Of a stretch of DNA of 33,471 nucleotides, positions 24,813 through 32,820 are shown piece after piece (the stretch's first letter is position 1; every line of letters begins with the position of its first letter). The notes beneath the pieces are model-generated. The model was not told where the DNA came from and searched no databases. It saw only the letters and a list, made by a program, of their open reading frames with translations. This DNA is from an uncultured Chitinophagales bacterium (lineage in GTDB: Bacteria > Bacteroidota > Bacteroidia > Chitinophagales > JAHDHT01), in assembly GCA_938023075.1 (NCBI GenBank), contig CALHDG010000199.1, positions 1-33,471 of the forward strand, written 5' to 3'. Both the position numbers and the translations under genes were made by a program.

Positions 24813-26243
24813 CTGGAATTATCAATTGCTGAAATACAGGCTGAAGTGCTTTCAGGGAAGCGGTCTGTAGTAGAAGTCGTTCAATATTTTATCAAATCAA
24901 TTGAAAGTAGATCATCTTTAAATGCTTTTCTCGAAGTATTTGAAGAAGATGCATTAGCACAAGCCAAACAACAAGATGAGCAATTGCAAGCCGGTAAAAC
25001 ATTAGGCAAGTTGTTTGGAGTAGTAGTGGGTATTAAAGATGTATTATGTTACAAAGGTAAAACAACTACCGCCGGTTCTACCATGTTAGCCAATTTTAAA
25101 TCCATTTATAATGCAACTGCCGTACAAAAATTATTAGATGAAGATGCCATCATCATCGGTCGTTTAAATTGCGACGAATTTGCGATGGGTTCTACAGGTG
25201 AAAATTCAGCTTTTGGTCCAGCAAAAAATGCCGCTGATGAAAGCCGGGTTTCAGGCGGTTCTTCAGGTGGTTCTGCTGTTGCGGTGCAGGCAGGCTTATG
25301 CCATGTTTCGTTGGGGTCAGATACGGGCGGTTCGGTAAGGATGCCCGCCAGCTATTGTGGCGTAATCGGTATTAAACCAACTTATGGAAGAGTGTCAAGA
25401 CACGGCTTAATTGCTTATGCCTCTTCGTTCGATCAAATTGGGGTAATGGCAAATCATATTGACGATGCTGCTTTAGTTACCGAAATTATTGCAGGACAAG
25501 ATGACTTCGACAGCACCCTTGCGGATGTGGAGGAACTTAATTTATCTAACTTAAAAGAAGACTATTCGCCAAAAAAAATAGCCGTATTTAAAGAGGTGAT
25601 TGAAAGTGAGGTAATTGATATGGAAATCAAAGCCCAATTTTTGCAAAGCTTAGACAAGTTAAAGGCTGCAGGGCACATAATTAAGGAAGTTTCATTTCCT
25701 TATTTAAATCAGATAGTTGCCACTTATTATATCCTTACCACTGCCGAAGCCTCTAGCAATTTAGCCCGCTACGATGGTATTCATTACGGCTATCGGTCGC
25801 CCAATGCTAAAAACTTAGATGAAACTTATGTTAAATCAAGATCGGAAGCCTTTGGTAAAGAAGTACAAAAACGAATAATGCTGGGCACCTTTGTGTTGAG
25901 CTCTGAAAACTATGATGCCTATTATACCAAAGCCCAAAAAGTCCGCAGATTAATAGATGAGACAACCCAAAAAATATTTGAAGAGCACGACTTTATTATT
26001 AGTCCAACCACGGTTGGGGTAGCTTTTCCTATTGGTTATAAAATTACCAATCCATTAGAGCTGTATTTGTCTGATATTTTTACTGTTCAAGCAAATTTGG
26101 CGGGCGGCATTCCAGCAATTAGTCTACCAATTTTTATTCACCCTAAAAATAACTTACCTTGTGGGCTTCAATTGATTGCCAATAAATTTCAAGAAGCCAA
26201 TTTAATAGCTTTTTCAAAATATTTGTTCAATCAATATCAATAA
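24813..26243 (+). CDS. gatA: Glutamyl/aspartyl-tRNA amidotransferase subunit A
   Basis: The amidase subunit of GatCAB, which converts Glu-tRNA(Gln) (and often Asp-tRNA(Asn)) by supplying ammonia from glutamine. The amidase signature is complete: VGIKDVLCYKG (catalytic Lys), SGGSSGGSAVAV (cis-Ser) and SDTGGSVRMPA (nucleophile Ser). Conserved sequence starts LELSIAEIQAEVLSGK, upstream of the first usual start codon (GTG 24846). The only in-frame codons after the preceding stop (24801-24803) that could initiate it are CTG 24813 or ATT 24810. I place the start at CTG. A start at GTG 24846 would remove the first helix. The gene follows tatA by about 55 bases. Function confident, start unsure. Confidence 0.88.
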   Translation: MELSIAEIQAEVLSGKRSVVEVVQYFIKSIESRSSLNAFLEVFEEDALAQAKQQDEQLQAGKTLGKLFGVVVGIKDVLCYKGKTTTAGSTMLANFKSIYNATAVQKLLDEDAIIIGRLNCDEFAMGSTGENSAFGPAKNAADESRVSGGSSGGSAVAVQAGLCHVSLGSDTGGSVRMPASYCGVIGIKPTYGRVSRHGLIAYASSFDQIGVMANHIDDAALVTEIIAGQDDFDSTLADVEELNLSNLKEDYSPKKIAVFKEVIESEVIDMEIKAQFLQSLDKLKAAGHIIKEVSFPYLNQIVATYYILTTAEASSNLARYDGIHYGYRSPNAKNLDETYVKSRSEAFGKEVQKRIMLGTFVLSSENYDAYYTKAQKVRRLIDETTQKIFEEHDFIISPTTVGVAFPIGYKITNPLELYLSDIFTVQANLAGGIPAISLPIFIHPKNNLPCGLQLIANKFQEANLIAFSKYLFNQYQ

Positions 26244-26340
26244 TCATCAGTTAATTAGAAATGCGGATAAAATAAATTTTCCAACTTTAACAAAGTCAGA
26301 TATTAAATCTATTTTTTTCTCATTCCTTAATAATAAGTAA

Positions 26341-26471
26341 TTTTTTTTGAAGCGAAAGAGCAATTATGGTGGTCACTTTGGGTCCCGCCATCCGCTCAAA
26401 TGCCGTCACTATGTGAACGGCATAACCGCTACTGTCGGGGCTATTCTTTTAAGTTCGCTCCTTCGTAAAAA
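26341..26471 (+). repeat. Interspersed structured repeat, copy D
   Basis: A run of eight T, GAAGCGAA, GTCCCGCCATCCGCTCAA, a hairpin ATGCCGTCAC / GTGaACGGCAT with loop TAT and one bulge, AACCGCTACTGTCGGGGCTA, and AAGTTCGCTCCTTCGTAAAAA. The outer ends are inverted repeats (TTTTTGAAGCGAA against TTCGCTccTTCgtAAAAA). It is the shortest copy and has the best-preserved ends. It lies between gatA and the transglycosylase gene. Confidence 0.87.
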
Positions 26472-26577
26472 GTTACTTTATTTCTACTGATTAAAGTCAA
26501 TATACTTGTCGATTGAATATTATATATAGATGAATTTACGTAAAATTAATTGTGCACTACTGCGTTACTGTTTCGAT

Positions 26578-28221
26578 ATGAAGAAAAATGTTTACTTATT
26601 TGTACTATCAGGTTTAGTGCTTTTCATGAGCATAGCTGCTGGATTTGCTCAAAACCAGGAGAAAAAACCGGCTGAGCTAACACAAAAAAACGTGGCAACA
26701 GAACCAGAGCCTGTTAAAACCATGGTTGAAGCGATAAAAGGTTTTTTTAACAAAAACAAAGCTACTCTACAAAAAACAAATTCTAAAAATACAGATTCCG
26801 AAAAGCAACCTCCAAATAGGAAACTCCTAAAAACAAACCCCAAAAAGCAAACTTCAAAAAACAAAATCCCAAAAACAAAACTCAACAAACAAATTGCAAA
26901 AGAAGCAAACGCTAAAAAGACAAAATCCGAAAAACAAGCCATTACTAAAACTAAAAAAGGAACGAAAGAAAAAAAAGTTAAGCTAACATCAATCAAAAAT
27001 GAGCGAGGGCAATTGTACATTGACACCTTATATTATATACAACCTATACCTGCTCAAATTAATTATTCCACTATGGTTTATGAAACTTTGAAAGACCCCA
27101 TCAGCATTGATGAGTCGAGCGGAAAAGAAAGAGAGGTAGAAATTGGCGAACATCAAGATCATTTTTATTTTAATACTTGGGAAATTCCACATCAACCCGA
27201 TGAATTTGTAAAAGAAAAAATTGAAAATTTCAATAGCATTTTACCCTTGGTGTTTAACGATGATGTGAAGTTGGCAATTAAAGAATTTACACAAAGTAAG
27301 GTAAACCGCCGTTGGTTAGAAGATGTATTGGGCAGAACCCAAATGTATTTTCCGTTGTATGAAAAGGTGTTTGACCAATACGGCATTCCGGTTGAAATGA
27401 AATATTTGTCGGTTATTGAAAGTGGTTTAAATCCAAAAGCTACCTCACCAATGGGAGCTAAAGGTTTATGGCAATTTATACCGGAAACCGCGTTTCATTA
27501 CGGTTTAAAAAACAACAGTGTTATTGATGAAGCACGCGATCCTAAAAAAGCAACAAGAGCAGCTGCTAAATATTTAAATAAAATGTACACGGAGTTTGGC
27601 GATTGGTTTTTATCTATGTGTGCCTACAATTGTGGACCAGGCAATGTTCGCAAAGCCCTGCGCCGTTCAAAAGATGGCAGTCGCGATTTTTGGTCCATTA
27701 AAAAATATTTGCCCCGCGAAACCAGAAGATATATTCCTAAATTTATTGCCATGGTATATGTACTCAACAATTACCAAGCGTATAACCTAAAGCCAAAAGA
27801 ATTAGATTACGACTTACAAAAAATTGACACTATTCATCTACACCAAAAAATAAATACCAACGATTTGGTTAAATATTGTGGTATTAAAAAAGATCACATC
27901 CGCTTGTTAAATCCTATTTTAAAAACCAGCGAAACGCCTCAACCGAATCCAACTTTTGTATTTAACATTCCCTACTCAAAATTAGAAAACGTGCTCAATT
28001 ACCGCGATGAACATATGTACAAAGCGCAGCCCAAAAGCAAAGCTGCACCAGAATATGGTTCTGGCAATTTATCCGGCGAGTTTAAACACAAAGTAAGAGC
28101 AGGCGAAAATTTAGATGTCATCTCAAAAAAATATGGCGTAACTATTGGTGATTTAAAACGTTGGAATGGCTTGAGTAGCCATATTATTCGGGTTGGGCAG
28201 CATTTGGTTGTTTATAAATAG
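26578..28221 (+). CDS. LysM lytic transglycosylase (MltD-like)
   Basis: A 547-residue exported peptidoglycan lytic transglycosylase. The signal peptide (MKKNVYLFVLSGLVLFMSIA) ends at about AQ25; ATG 26578 is chosen because an upstream Met would add a non-signal extension. Residues ~35-135 are a low-complexity Lys/Asn/Thr linker. The SLT domain has catalytic E281 in SVIESGLNP, SPMGAKGLWQF, and the MCAYNCGPGNVRKAL motif of the MltD group. One C-terminal LysM (HKVRAGENLDVISKKYGV to VGQHLVVYK) binds glycan. It cleaves glycan strands at MurNAc-GlcNAc bonds, releasing 1,6-anhydro ends. Its last 38 bases overlap the convergent methyltransferase gene. Confidence 0.92.
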   Translation: MKKNVYLFVLSGLVLFMSIAAGFAQNQEKKPAELTQKNVATEPEPVKTMVEAIKGFFNKNKATLQKTNSKNTDSEKQPPNRKLLKTNPKKQTSKNKIPKTKLNKQIAKEANAKKTKSEKQAITKTKKGTKEKKVKLTSIKNERGQLYIDTLYYIQPIPAQINYSTMVYETLKDPISIDESSGKEREVEIGEHQDHFYFNTWEIPHQPDEFVKEKIENFNSILPLVFNDDVKLAIKEFTQSKVNRRWLEDVLGRTQMYFPLYEKVFDQYGIPVEMKYLSVIESGLNPKATSPMGAKGLWQFIPETAFHYGLKNNSVIDEARDPKKATRAAAKYLNKMYTEFGDWFLSMCAYNCGPGNVRKALRRSKDGSRDFWSIKKYLPRETRRYIPKFIAMVYVLNNYQAYNLKPKELDYDLQKIDTIHLHQKINTNDLVKYCGIKKDHIRLLNPILKTSETPQPNPTFVFNIPYSKLENVLNYRDEHMYKAQPKSKAAPEYGSGNLSGEFKHKVRAGENLDVISKKYGVTIGDLKRWNGLSSHIIRVGQHLVVYK

Positions 28222-29176
28222 ACTCGTCTTGTTGTAAAGTAGGGTCTTGTTGTAAATTGGTAAACAGATAGCCGTGAATAATTGCCAGTTGTTCTTTAGA
28301 AAAAGTACAAAACGGTTTTTTTATATCTAAGTTCAACAATGCATCGGTATCTCCCATTCTTTCTAAACCTGTTTCAAACGGAATGTTTAATTGATGATAC
28401 ATTTGCTGATACTGATGGAACCGCAAACGGTTTTGCGGTTGAATCGAATTGTCAATCCATCTCCACTGTTTTTCTGTAAATTTCAAAAAATTGTACATTG
28501 ATATACCCCGGTCAAGATGAGCAAAGTGATCACTCATATCAATTAAGTGACTCATATAGCCTGCTGGTTTTAGCAATCGTTTAAATTCTAACAAAATTCC
28601 CTTTAAAACTTCTTGATAGATATGCTCGAAGGTATTGTTAGAACAGACAAAATCTACAGACTGTTTAGGTAAGTTGATGTGGCGGGCATCTCCAATAATG
28701 GATTCAATATGCAAGTTTGACAATAGCGTTTCTAAGCTGTGTTCGTGTTGGTTTTTATAAACCAATTGCAGTTGTTGCCAACGTTGCTCGTTTTTTTGAG
28801 GTATAAATGCTGTTAACTGACCACTTGCATCCCATTCAAAATATTTTTTGATGGCTATAAGTAAAAATTTTTTGCTCAGATGTGCATTTAAATCAATCGT
28901 ATAAATTTGTTGAACCCCATTCAAATAAAAATAAAGTGGTACTATCGGATACCAACCTGTACCCAACTCTAAACACCTAACCTGGTTTATGGTTGTATGT
29001 TGTTGCAAATAAGTTAGGTGCGCTTTGGCAGAACTTATTTTGTTGTTGAAGCGCAAATCGGTTAGCTCAATACCTTTCGTAACATATTTTTGAAAAAAAT
29101 AATTAATGTTATTTTTATACGGTAAAAAGGATATTGATTTTTGTACAATCGCTTTTAGCACCCACTTTCTAATCAT
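28184..29176 (-). CDS. Class I SAM-dependent methyltransferase
   Basis: A 330-residue protein with the Rossmann methyltransferase core: motif I CLELGTGWYPIVPLYF, acidic YTIDLN after the second strand, IIGDARHINLP and the motif IV-like VDFVCSNNTFEHIYQ, then LKPAGYMSHLIDMSD. The N-terminal ~60 residues are helical, and the C-terminal part is Gln/Pro-rich. It belongs to the Methyltransf_11-like group. The substrate cannot be told; conserved proteins of this layout are often near glycan or lipid synthesis genes, but none is here. It begins with ATG 29176 (MIRKWVLKAIV) and ends inside the 3' end of the transglycosylase gene. Confidence 0.75.
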   Translation of the reverse strand: MIRKWVLKAIVQKSISFLPYKNNINYFFQKYVTKGIELTDLRFNNKISSAKAHLTYLQQHTTINQVRCLELGTGWYPIVPLYFYLNGVQQIYTIDLNAHLSKKFLLIAIKKYFEWDASGQLTAFIPQKNEQRWQQLQLVYKNQHEHSLETLLSNLHIESIIGDARHINLPKQSVDFVCSNNTFEHIYQEVLKGILLEFKRLLKPAGYMSHLIDMSDHFAHLDRGISMYNFLKFTEKQWRWIDNSIQPQNRLRFHQYQQMYHQLNIPFETGLERMGDTDALLNLDIKKPFCTFSKEQLAIIHGYLFTNLQQDPTLQQDESIYKQPNAAQPE

Positions 29177-29360
29177 ATTTTTATTTTAATAAAACAGCAG
29201 GTTAAAATTAGCGATTTTAGCTTAACCTTTTCTCTATTAATAACTTAAGTTTAGGCAGTAGTATTTATTTCATAATAACTTGAATATAAATTATTTATGG
29301 AAATTGAAGTACTCAATAGGCTTAAGTAAACTTAATTCAACATATAAAGCATAAAATCAT

Positions 29361-29382
29361 ACAAGTGAACCTGTTCACTTGT
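29361..29382. promoter_or_regulatory. Perfect operator-like palindrome
   Basis: ACAAGTGAAC, CT, GTTCACTTGT: ten-base arms without a mismatch around a two-base centre, no T-run after it. This shape fits a dimeric repressor site, such as for TetR-type regulators, which favour GTGAACnnGTTCAC-like sites. No regulator gene is in the window. It is about 185 bases upstream of the methyltransferase start. Confidence 0.45.
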
Positions 29383-29469
29383 TGTTGTAAAGTGGTTAAG
29401 CTTTTGTTGACACAATGGAACAGGTTCTATTGGAATAGCAATTATTTTACTACCGAAACTTAAGTTAAT

Positions 29470-29502
29470 AAAAAAAGCCTGAACTATACCATCCAGGCTT
29501 AG
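29470..29502 (-). terminator. Rho-independent terminator of the histidine-rich lipoprotein
   Basis: On the minus strand AAGCCTG and CAGGCTT form a seven-pair stem with a 12-base loop, followed by six or seven T. It lies about 40 bases after the lipoprotein stop codon. Confidence 0.8.
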
Positions 29503-29540
29503 TAATAAGTTATATTATTTCAACTATTGTTCCAATCTAT

Positions 29541-29972
29541 CTATTCCGGATGAACGTGAAATTCCAGCGTTTTGATTACTTCTGCTTCGCCGGCATCGTG
29601 TCCCCAAACTTTAGCTTCTAAAATGTAATTACTATGTCCGGTAATTTTATTGGTGGCACTTAACTCAAAATCGTCGTGATGTTCGTGTTTCGCCGAATTG
29701 CCTGAATGGTCTAAATGACTGTCCACAGGTTTATTATACACTTCTTCGTTAGTTTCTTTATTAAAAATACGCACATTAACATGATGCACCTCTTCACCAG
29801 TTTTACTTTCAAAATCTACATGGATATGCATGGACTCACCCATTTTTTTGTCTTCCGCATCAGGTTTATGAACGTGTATATGGTAATCATACTTTTCTGA
29901 AACGTTTTCTTTACACGAATTCAATAAACAAATACTTAAACTACCAATTAGTACTAAAATCAATCTATTCAT
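29541..29972 (-). CDS. Histidine-rich lipoprotein
   Basis: A 143-residue lipoprotein. The type II signal peptide ends LLNSC at about residue 20. The mature domain is beta-sandwich-like with regularly spaced His-x-His pairs: YDYHIHVHKP, SMHIHVDFES, VHHVNVRIF, HLDHSGNSAKHEHHDD and EFHVHPE at the C-terminus. This density of His at strand ends points to binding of Zn, Cu or Ni in the periplasm or at the surface. I do not know a named family; the ending YILEAKVWGHD resembles small DUF4625-like lipoproteins of Bacteroidota. It has its own terminator and no partner gene, so its role (metal storage, supply or resistance) is open. Confidence 0.7.
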   Translation of the reverse strand: MNRLILVLIGSLSICLLNSCKENVSEKYDYHIHVHKPDAEDKKMGESMHIHVDFESKTGEEVHHVNVRIFNKETNEEVYNKPVDSHLDHSGNSAKHEHHDDFELSATNKITGHSNYILEAKVWGHDAGEAEVIKTLEFHVHPE

Positions 29973-30128
29973 TAATCAAATTTTATTTTTATAAAATACT
30001 TAATATCTAAGTTAAAATAAAACGCGAAAATAGAACATTATTGTGTAATATACAATTTCACTTTACTGCTCAATTTCTTACCAAACATTTATGAACAATT
30101 ATTACATTTGGATAAATACATGACTATT

Positions 30129-30824
30129 ATGAAACAAAGTGTTATTATAGGCAGTCTACTACTCGTTTGTGGTGCATGTGCGCCAGATACGAAGCCAACC
30201 AACCGGCAAACCACCGATTATATTATTAATGAGCCGGACTTTGAAGAGTTGGAAAGAATAAAAGCAGAACGCTTAGGCTATGCCACACCAGGCAACAAAA
30301 ACCAAGCACCAAAGCTATCGTTTGAAGACTCTATTGAGCAATATCTAAAAAAAATGACCCACGATTTTAGGTTGCAGGAAAAGCAGTACAAAGCACTATC
30401 TTACATATACACCAAGTACCGCCCCAAAGAAGCCCAAGCCATAGCCAACAACGACACCGCCACACTCGCAGAATACAAAAGAGAAAAAGAACGGAGTATT
30501 GAAGTGGTTTTGGGCGAGCAATTGTATGCCAAGAAGGCGGGTTTTGATGAGCAGTATGTAAATCAAATGCCTACTTCAGAAGAAATAGAAACATTGCCTA
30601 TTTATTTTAGAAAACTTACTGCAGATTTAGGTTTAAGTTTAAAACAGATAAATGAAGTACATAGAATTAACAGAAACTTCAACAAGAAGCTTGCAAAAAA
30701 CCGCAACAATATTGCGGCTACTAAAGCATTAAAAGAGCAGAACGCAAAAAACTTAAAAATAGCTTTAGGTGATTCTTTATACAATAAAAAGATACTTTTT
30801 GATAAAGTATATTACCAAAAATAA
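30129..30824 (+). CDS. Hypothetical helical lipoprotein
   Basis: A 231-residue protein. A signal peptide (MKQSVIIGSLLLVCGAC) ends in a lipobox-like VCGAC; ATG 30129 gives the best signal, though ATG 30120 and TTG 30108 are in frame. The mature part is charged and mainly helical and contains two similar units: LRLQEKQYKALSYIYTKYR-like then VVLGEQLYAKKAGFDEQYV, and LGLSLKQINEVHRINRNF then IALGDSLYNKKILFDKVYY. The repeated (V/A)LG(E/D)xLYxKKxxFDxxY suggests an internal duplication of an ~85-residue unit. I do not recognise a family. It ends just before a terminator shared with the convergent IPTL gene. Confidence 0.7.
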   Translation: MKQSVIIGSLLLVCGACAPDTKPTNRQTTDYIINEPDFEELERIKAERLGYATPGNKNQAPKLSFEDSIEQYLKKMTHDFRLQEKQYKALSYIYTKYRPKEAQAIANNDTATLAEYKREKERSIEVVLGEQLYAKKAGFDEQYVNQMPTSEEIETLPIYFRKLTADLGLSLKQINEVHRINRNFNKKLAKNRNNIAATKALKEQNAKNLKIALGDSLYNKKILFDKVYYQK

Positions 30825-30825
30825 A

Positions 30826-30855
30826 AAAGAGAGATACATTTACTTATCTCTCTTT
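30826..30855. terminator. Bidirectional terminator
   Basis: AAAGAGAGATA and TATCTCTCTTT form an 11-pair stem with an eight-base loop between two convergent genes. The A-run on the left and T-rich right flank let it work in both directions. Confidence 0.8.
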
Positions 30856-30880
30856 CATTTATATTTTAAGCAGTTTGATA

Positions 30881-32182
30881 TTAAACTAACTCTTCCTCTT
30901 CTCTTCTTTTGAAAAGAGTAGCCAATTCACCAAAATTGCTCATTGCAACAGCACCATAACTCATTAAAGCCAACATTAAAGTAATTAAACCCCACTGGCT
31001 TAAAGTTGGAATATCAGTTGTAGGTGGTGGTTCAACACCACCACATGCGGCACTTTCATTGGTTGCTTCTCCAACGCTAATGCAACTGTCAGCCGCAGTT
31101 GCTTCTGCAATTGCAGTTTCAATTGAACATTGTTGATAGCCACTACCAGAACAAGTAATTGTACCATCTCCATTGCAAGTTAAAGTAACCCAACCATTGA
31201 AAGTTTCGCCACCGGATTCAAATTGAACTGCAACAGCAGTTATCGGATTAGTTCCACCTGTAGCAAGTACACTTGAACCATAGTAAGGTCCTGCTAATAA
31301 ATAAGGACCTGGAAGGGTTGCATCAGGTTGAGGAGGAACAGACGCAGTAGCCATTGCACTTAGTGTTAAATATGGTCCGGCAACAAAATAACCACCATAA
31401 ACACTGGCAGTACTAGTAGAACAAGTTATACCACTAACAACAGTAGAGGCGGTAGCCATAGCTGTAACAGTAGTTGTAGGGAAATCATACCGAACACCAC
31501 CAACAGCCTGTATAGCGTAGGCACTTACTATAGCATAATTTGAACCAACAAATGACGAAGTACCGACACCTGTTACGCCTGGTGCAGAGTCAATAACACC
31601 GCATACACCAGTACCAGTTGCCGATAGACCAACAATTTGGTTTGAACCCAAACCAGTAACAAAACAATAATTAACTACAGCATAAGTGGCATAATAAACA
31701 TTAGTAAAAGCACTAACATAACTAATCATAGCACTTGCCGCAGCAGTGGCTGAAGTTACAAGAGGACCTATCGTTAGCATTGAGCCACCTGCAAATACAA
31801 CAGTACCTCCAGCACCATCAGAAAGGGCAAACAATGAGCAACCGTAATATGGAATTGCCGTAAAAGCTTGCGAAGGAATAGACGCTTGAGCATACGCATA
31901 CGCAACAGGTGCTGTACCAACCGGTATAGTACCTATAGGAATCATAGTGGATCCAGTACCTAAGGTGGAAATGAAGGATCCCCCAAAAATTTGAACATCA
32001 TCCGTACCGTCACCGTCAATATCTAAACCTACCGGCGCACCTGGGGCGGCTGTTTCACCTGCACATTGAGCAGCAGTTTCTGGTGTATTTGCTAAGAACG
32101 CCGCTGCTAAAGCACCGTAAGAAAGTAACTTTGCACTTTTATTATCAACTATCTTATCTTTTATGTATTTCTTTATTTTCAT
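30881..32182 (-). CDS. Surface protein with IPTL-CTERM-like sorting signal
   Basis: A 433-residue exported protein. An extended N-terminus (about 40 residues, with LLSYGALAAAFLANT) ends at a probable cleavage AAQC. Near the mature start, DIDGDGTDDVQI is a calcium-binding loop of dockerin/EF-hand type. The long middle is Ala/Ser/Thr/Gly/Val-rich with aromatic repeats (YFVAGPYLTLSAMATAS, YLLAGPYYGSSVLATG). The C-terminus has PPPTTDIPTLSQWGLITLML, a membrane helix, then a long tail ending KRREEEELV. IPTLSQWG is the IPTL-CTERM sorting motif, cleaved by exosortase-type enzymes. The tail of about 24 residues after the helix is longer than the usual few basic residues. It is co-transcribed with the upstream 145-residue gene (15-base gap). 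Confidence 0.82.
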   Translation of the reverse strand: MKIKKYIKDKIVDNKSAKLLSYGALAAAFLANTPETAAQCAGETAAPGAPVGLDIDGDGTDDVQIFGGSFISTLGTGSTMIPIGTIPVGTAPVAYAYAQASIPSQAFTAIPYYGCSLFALSDGAGGTVVFAGGSMLTIGPLVTSATAAASAMISYVSAFTNVYYATYAVVNYCFVTGLGSNQIVGLSATGTGVCGVIDSAPGVTGVGTSSFVGSNYAIVSAYAIQAVGGVRYDFPTTTVTAMATASTVVSGITCSTSTASVYGGYFVAGPYLTLSAMATASVPPQPDATLPGPYLLAGPYYGSSVLATGGTNPITAVAVQFESGGETFNGWVTLTCNGDGTITCSGSGYQQCSIETAIAEATAADSCISVGEATNESAACGGVEPPPTTDIPTLSQWGLITLMLALMSYGAVAMSNFGELATLFKRREEEELV

Positions 32183-32197
32183 AATAACTAGTTTTTA

Positions 32198-32635
32198 TTA
32201 GTTGCCAGATTTTTTCTCCAATATTAAGTTACGTATTTCCTGTTGAGTGGGTATAACCCTATTTAAAGCTGCATTGGCTTTAACATTTTCAATAGCCTGT
32301 TGATTAATACTAACATTGGTGGTAACATTTGGTTTCATAGGTGGTTTATTTGCCTTTTTTACGTTCGCAGTAAAAGTATTTGGTAATTGAGTAATTTCTA
32401 CATTATCCCTCGTATTTGGACGATTTAAAGGGGTAGCTTGCGTAGAAACTGTAACTTGATTCGTAGTTATAGTAGGGGTTGTATCTACAGTTCGAATAAC
32501 ATCATCCCAACTATCAGCTAATGTCATTTTGTCTTTAGCAACTTGTGCATCGTTTTGAGCCTTACTTTCGGTGGTAAAGGCTATTAAACAAACAACAACA
32601 ATAGCTAATAAATAGACTATTTTTTTTTCTTTCAT
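32198..32635 (-). CDS. Secreted protein, operon partner of the IPTL protein
   Basis: A 145-residue exported protein. The signal peptide MKEKKIVYLLAIVVVCLIAF is cleaved at about SKAQ26. The mature part is polar, Asn/Thr/Val/Gln-rich and probably extended (VDTTPTITTNQVTVSTQATP, ANVKKANKPPMKPNV), ending in a helix (TQQEIRNLILEKKSG). There is no Cys, so it is not a lipoprotein. It is the first gene of a two-gene operon with the IPTL-CTERM protein and may assist its export or assembly; this is inference from position. No known family is recognised. Confidence 0.65.
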   Translation of the reverse strand: MKEKKIVYLLAIVVVCLIAFTTESKAQNDAQVAKDKMTLADSWDDVIRTVDTTPTITTNQVTVSTQATPLNRPNTRDNVEITQLPNTFTANVKKANKPPMKPNVTTNVSINQQAIENVKANAALNRVIPTQQEIRNLILEKKSGN

Positions 32636-32820
32636 AATGAAATATTATTTATAATAAAATTATTTAATTTTTTTATTTGTACTTTAAAAAAAATAAAAAT
32701 AAAGAAACATGGTAGATTTACAAACAAATATTATCTTTTTTTTAGATTTTGTTATTTTCCAACATTTTTACAAACAATAATGCTTCTTAAAAAGGATATT
32801 TATTGCAAAAATGAGCACAT

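Larger units (their letters stand above)
29177..29540. other. 364-base spacer with a palindrome and a terminator
   Basis: No credible gene is seen between the methyltransferase start and the end of the histidine-rich lipoprotein gene. The spacer contains a perfect operator-like palindrome (29361-29382), two AACTTAAGTT-like motifs (near 29244 and 29458) and the terminator of the lipoprotein gene (29470-29502). The methyltransferase promoter should lie at its left. Confidence 0.6.

Noticed and set aside
8306-26471. The four repeats as ordinary terminators
   Set aside because: Copy C lies upstream of two divergent genes, copies occur in both orientations, and the conserved flanks are far longer than a terminator needs.
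8306-26471. CRISPR array
   Set aside because: The repeats are kilobases apart, lack regular spacers, and no cas gene is present.
21686-28221. Antisense regulation by the two tail-to-tail overlaps (21686-21705 and 28184-28221)
   Set aside because: Short convergent overlaps are common in compact genomes and nothing else suggests regulation.
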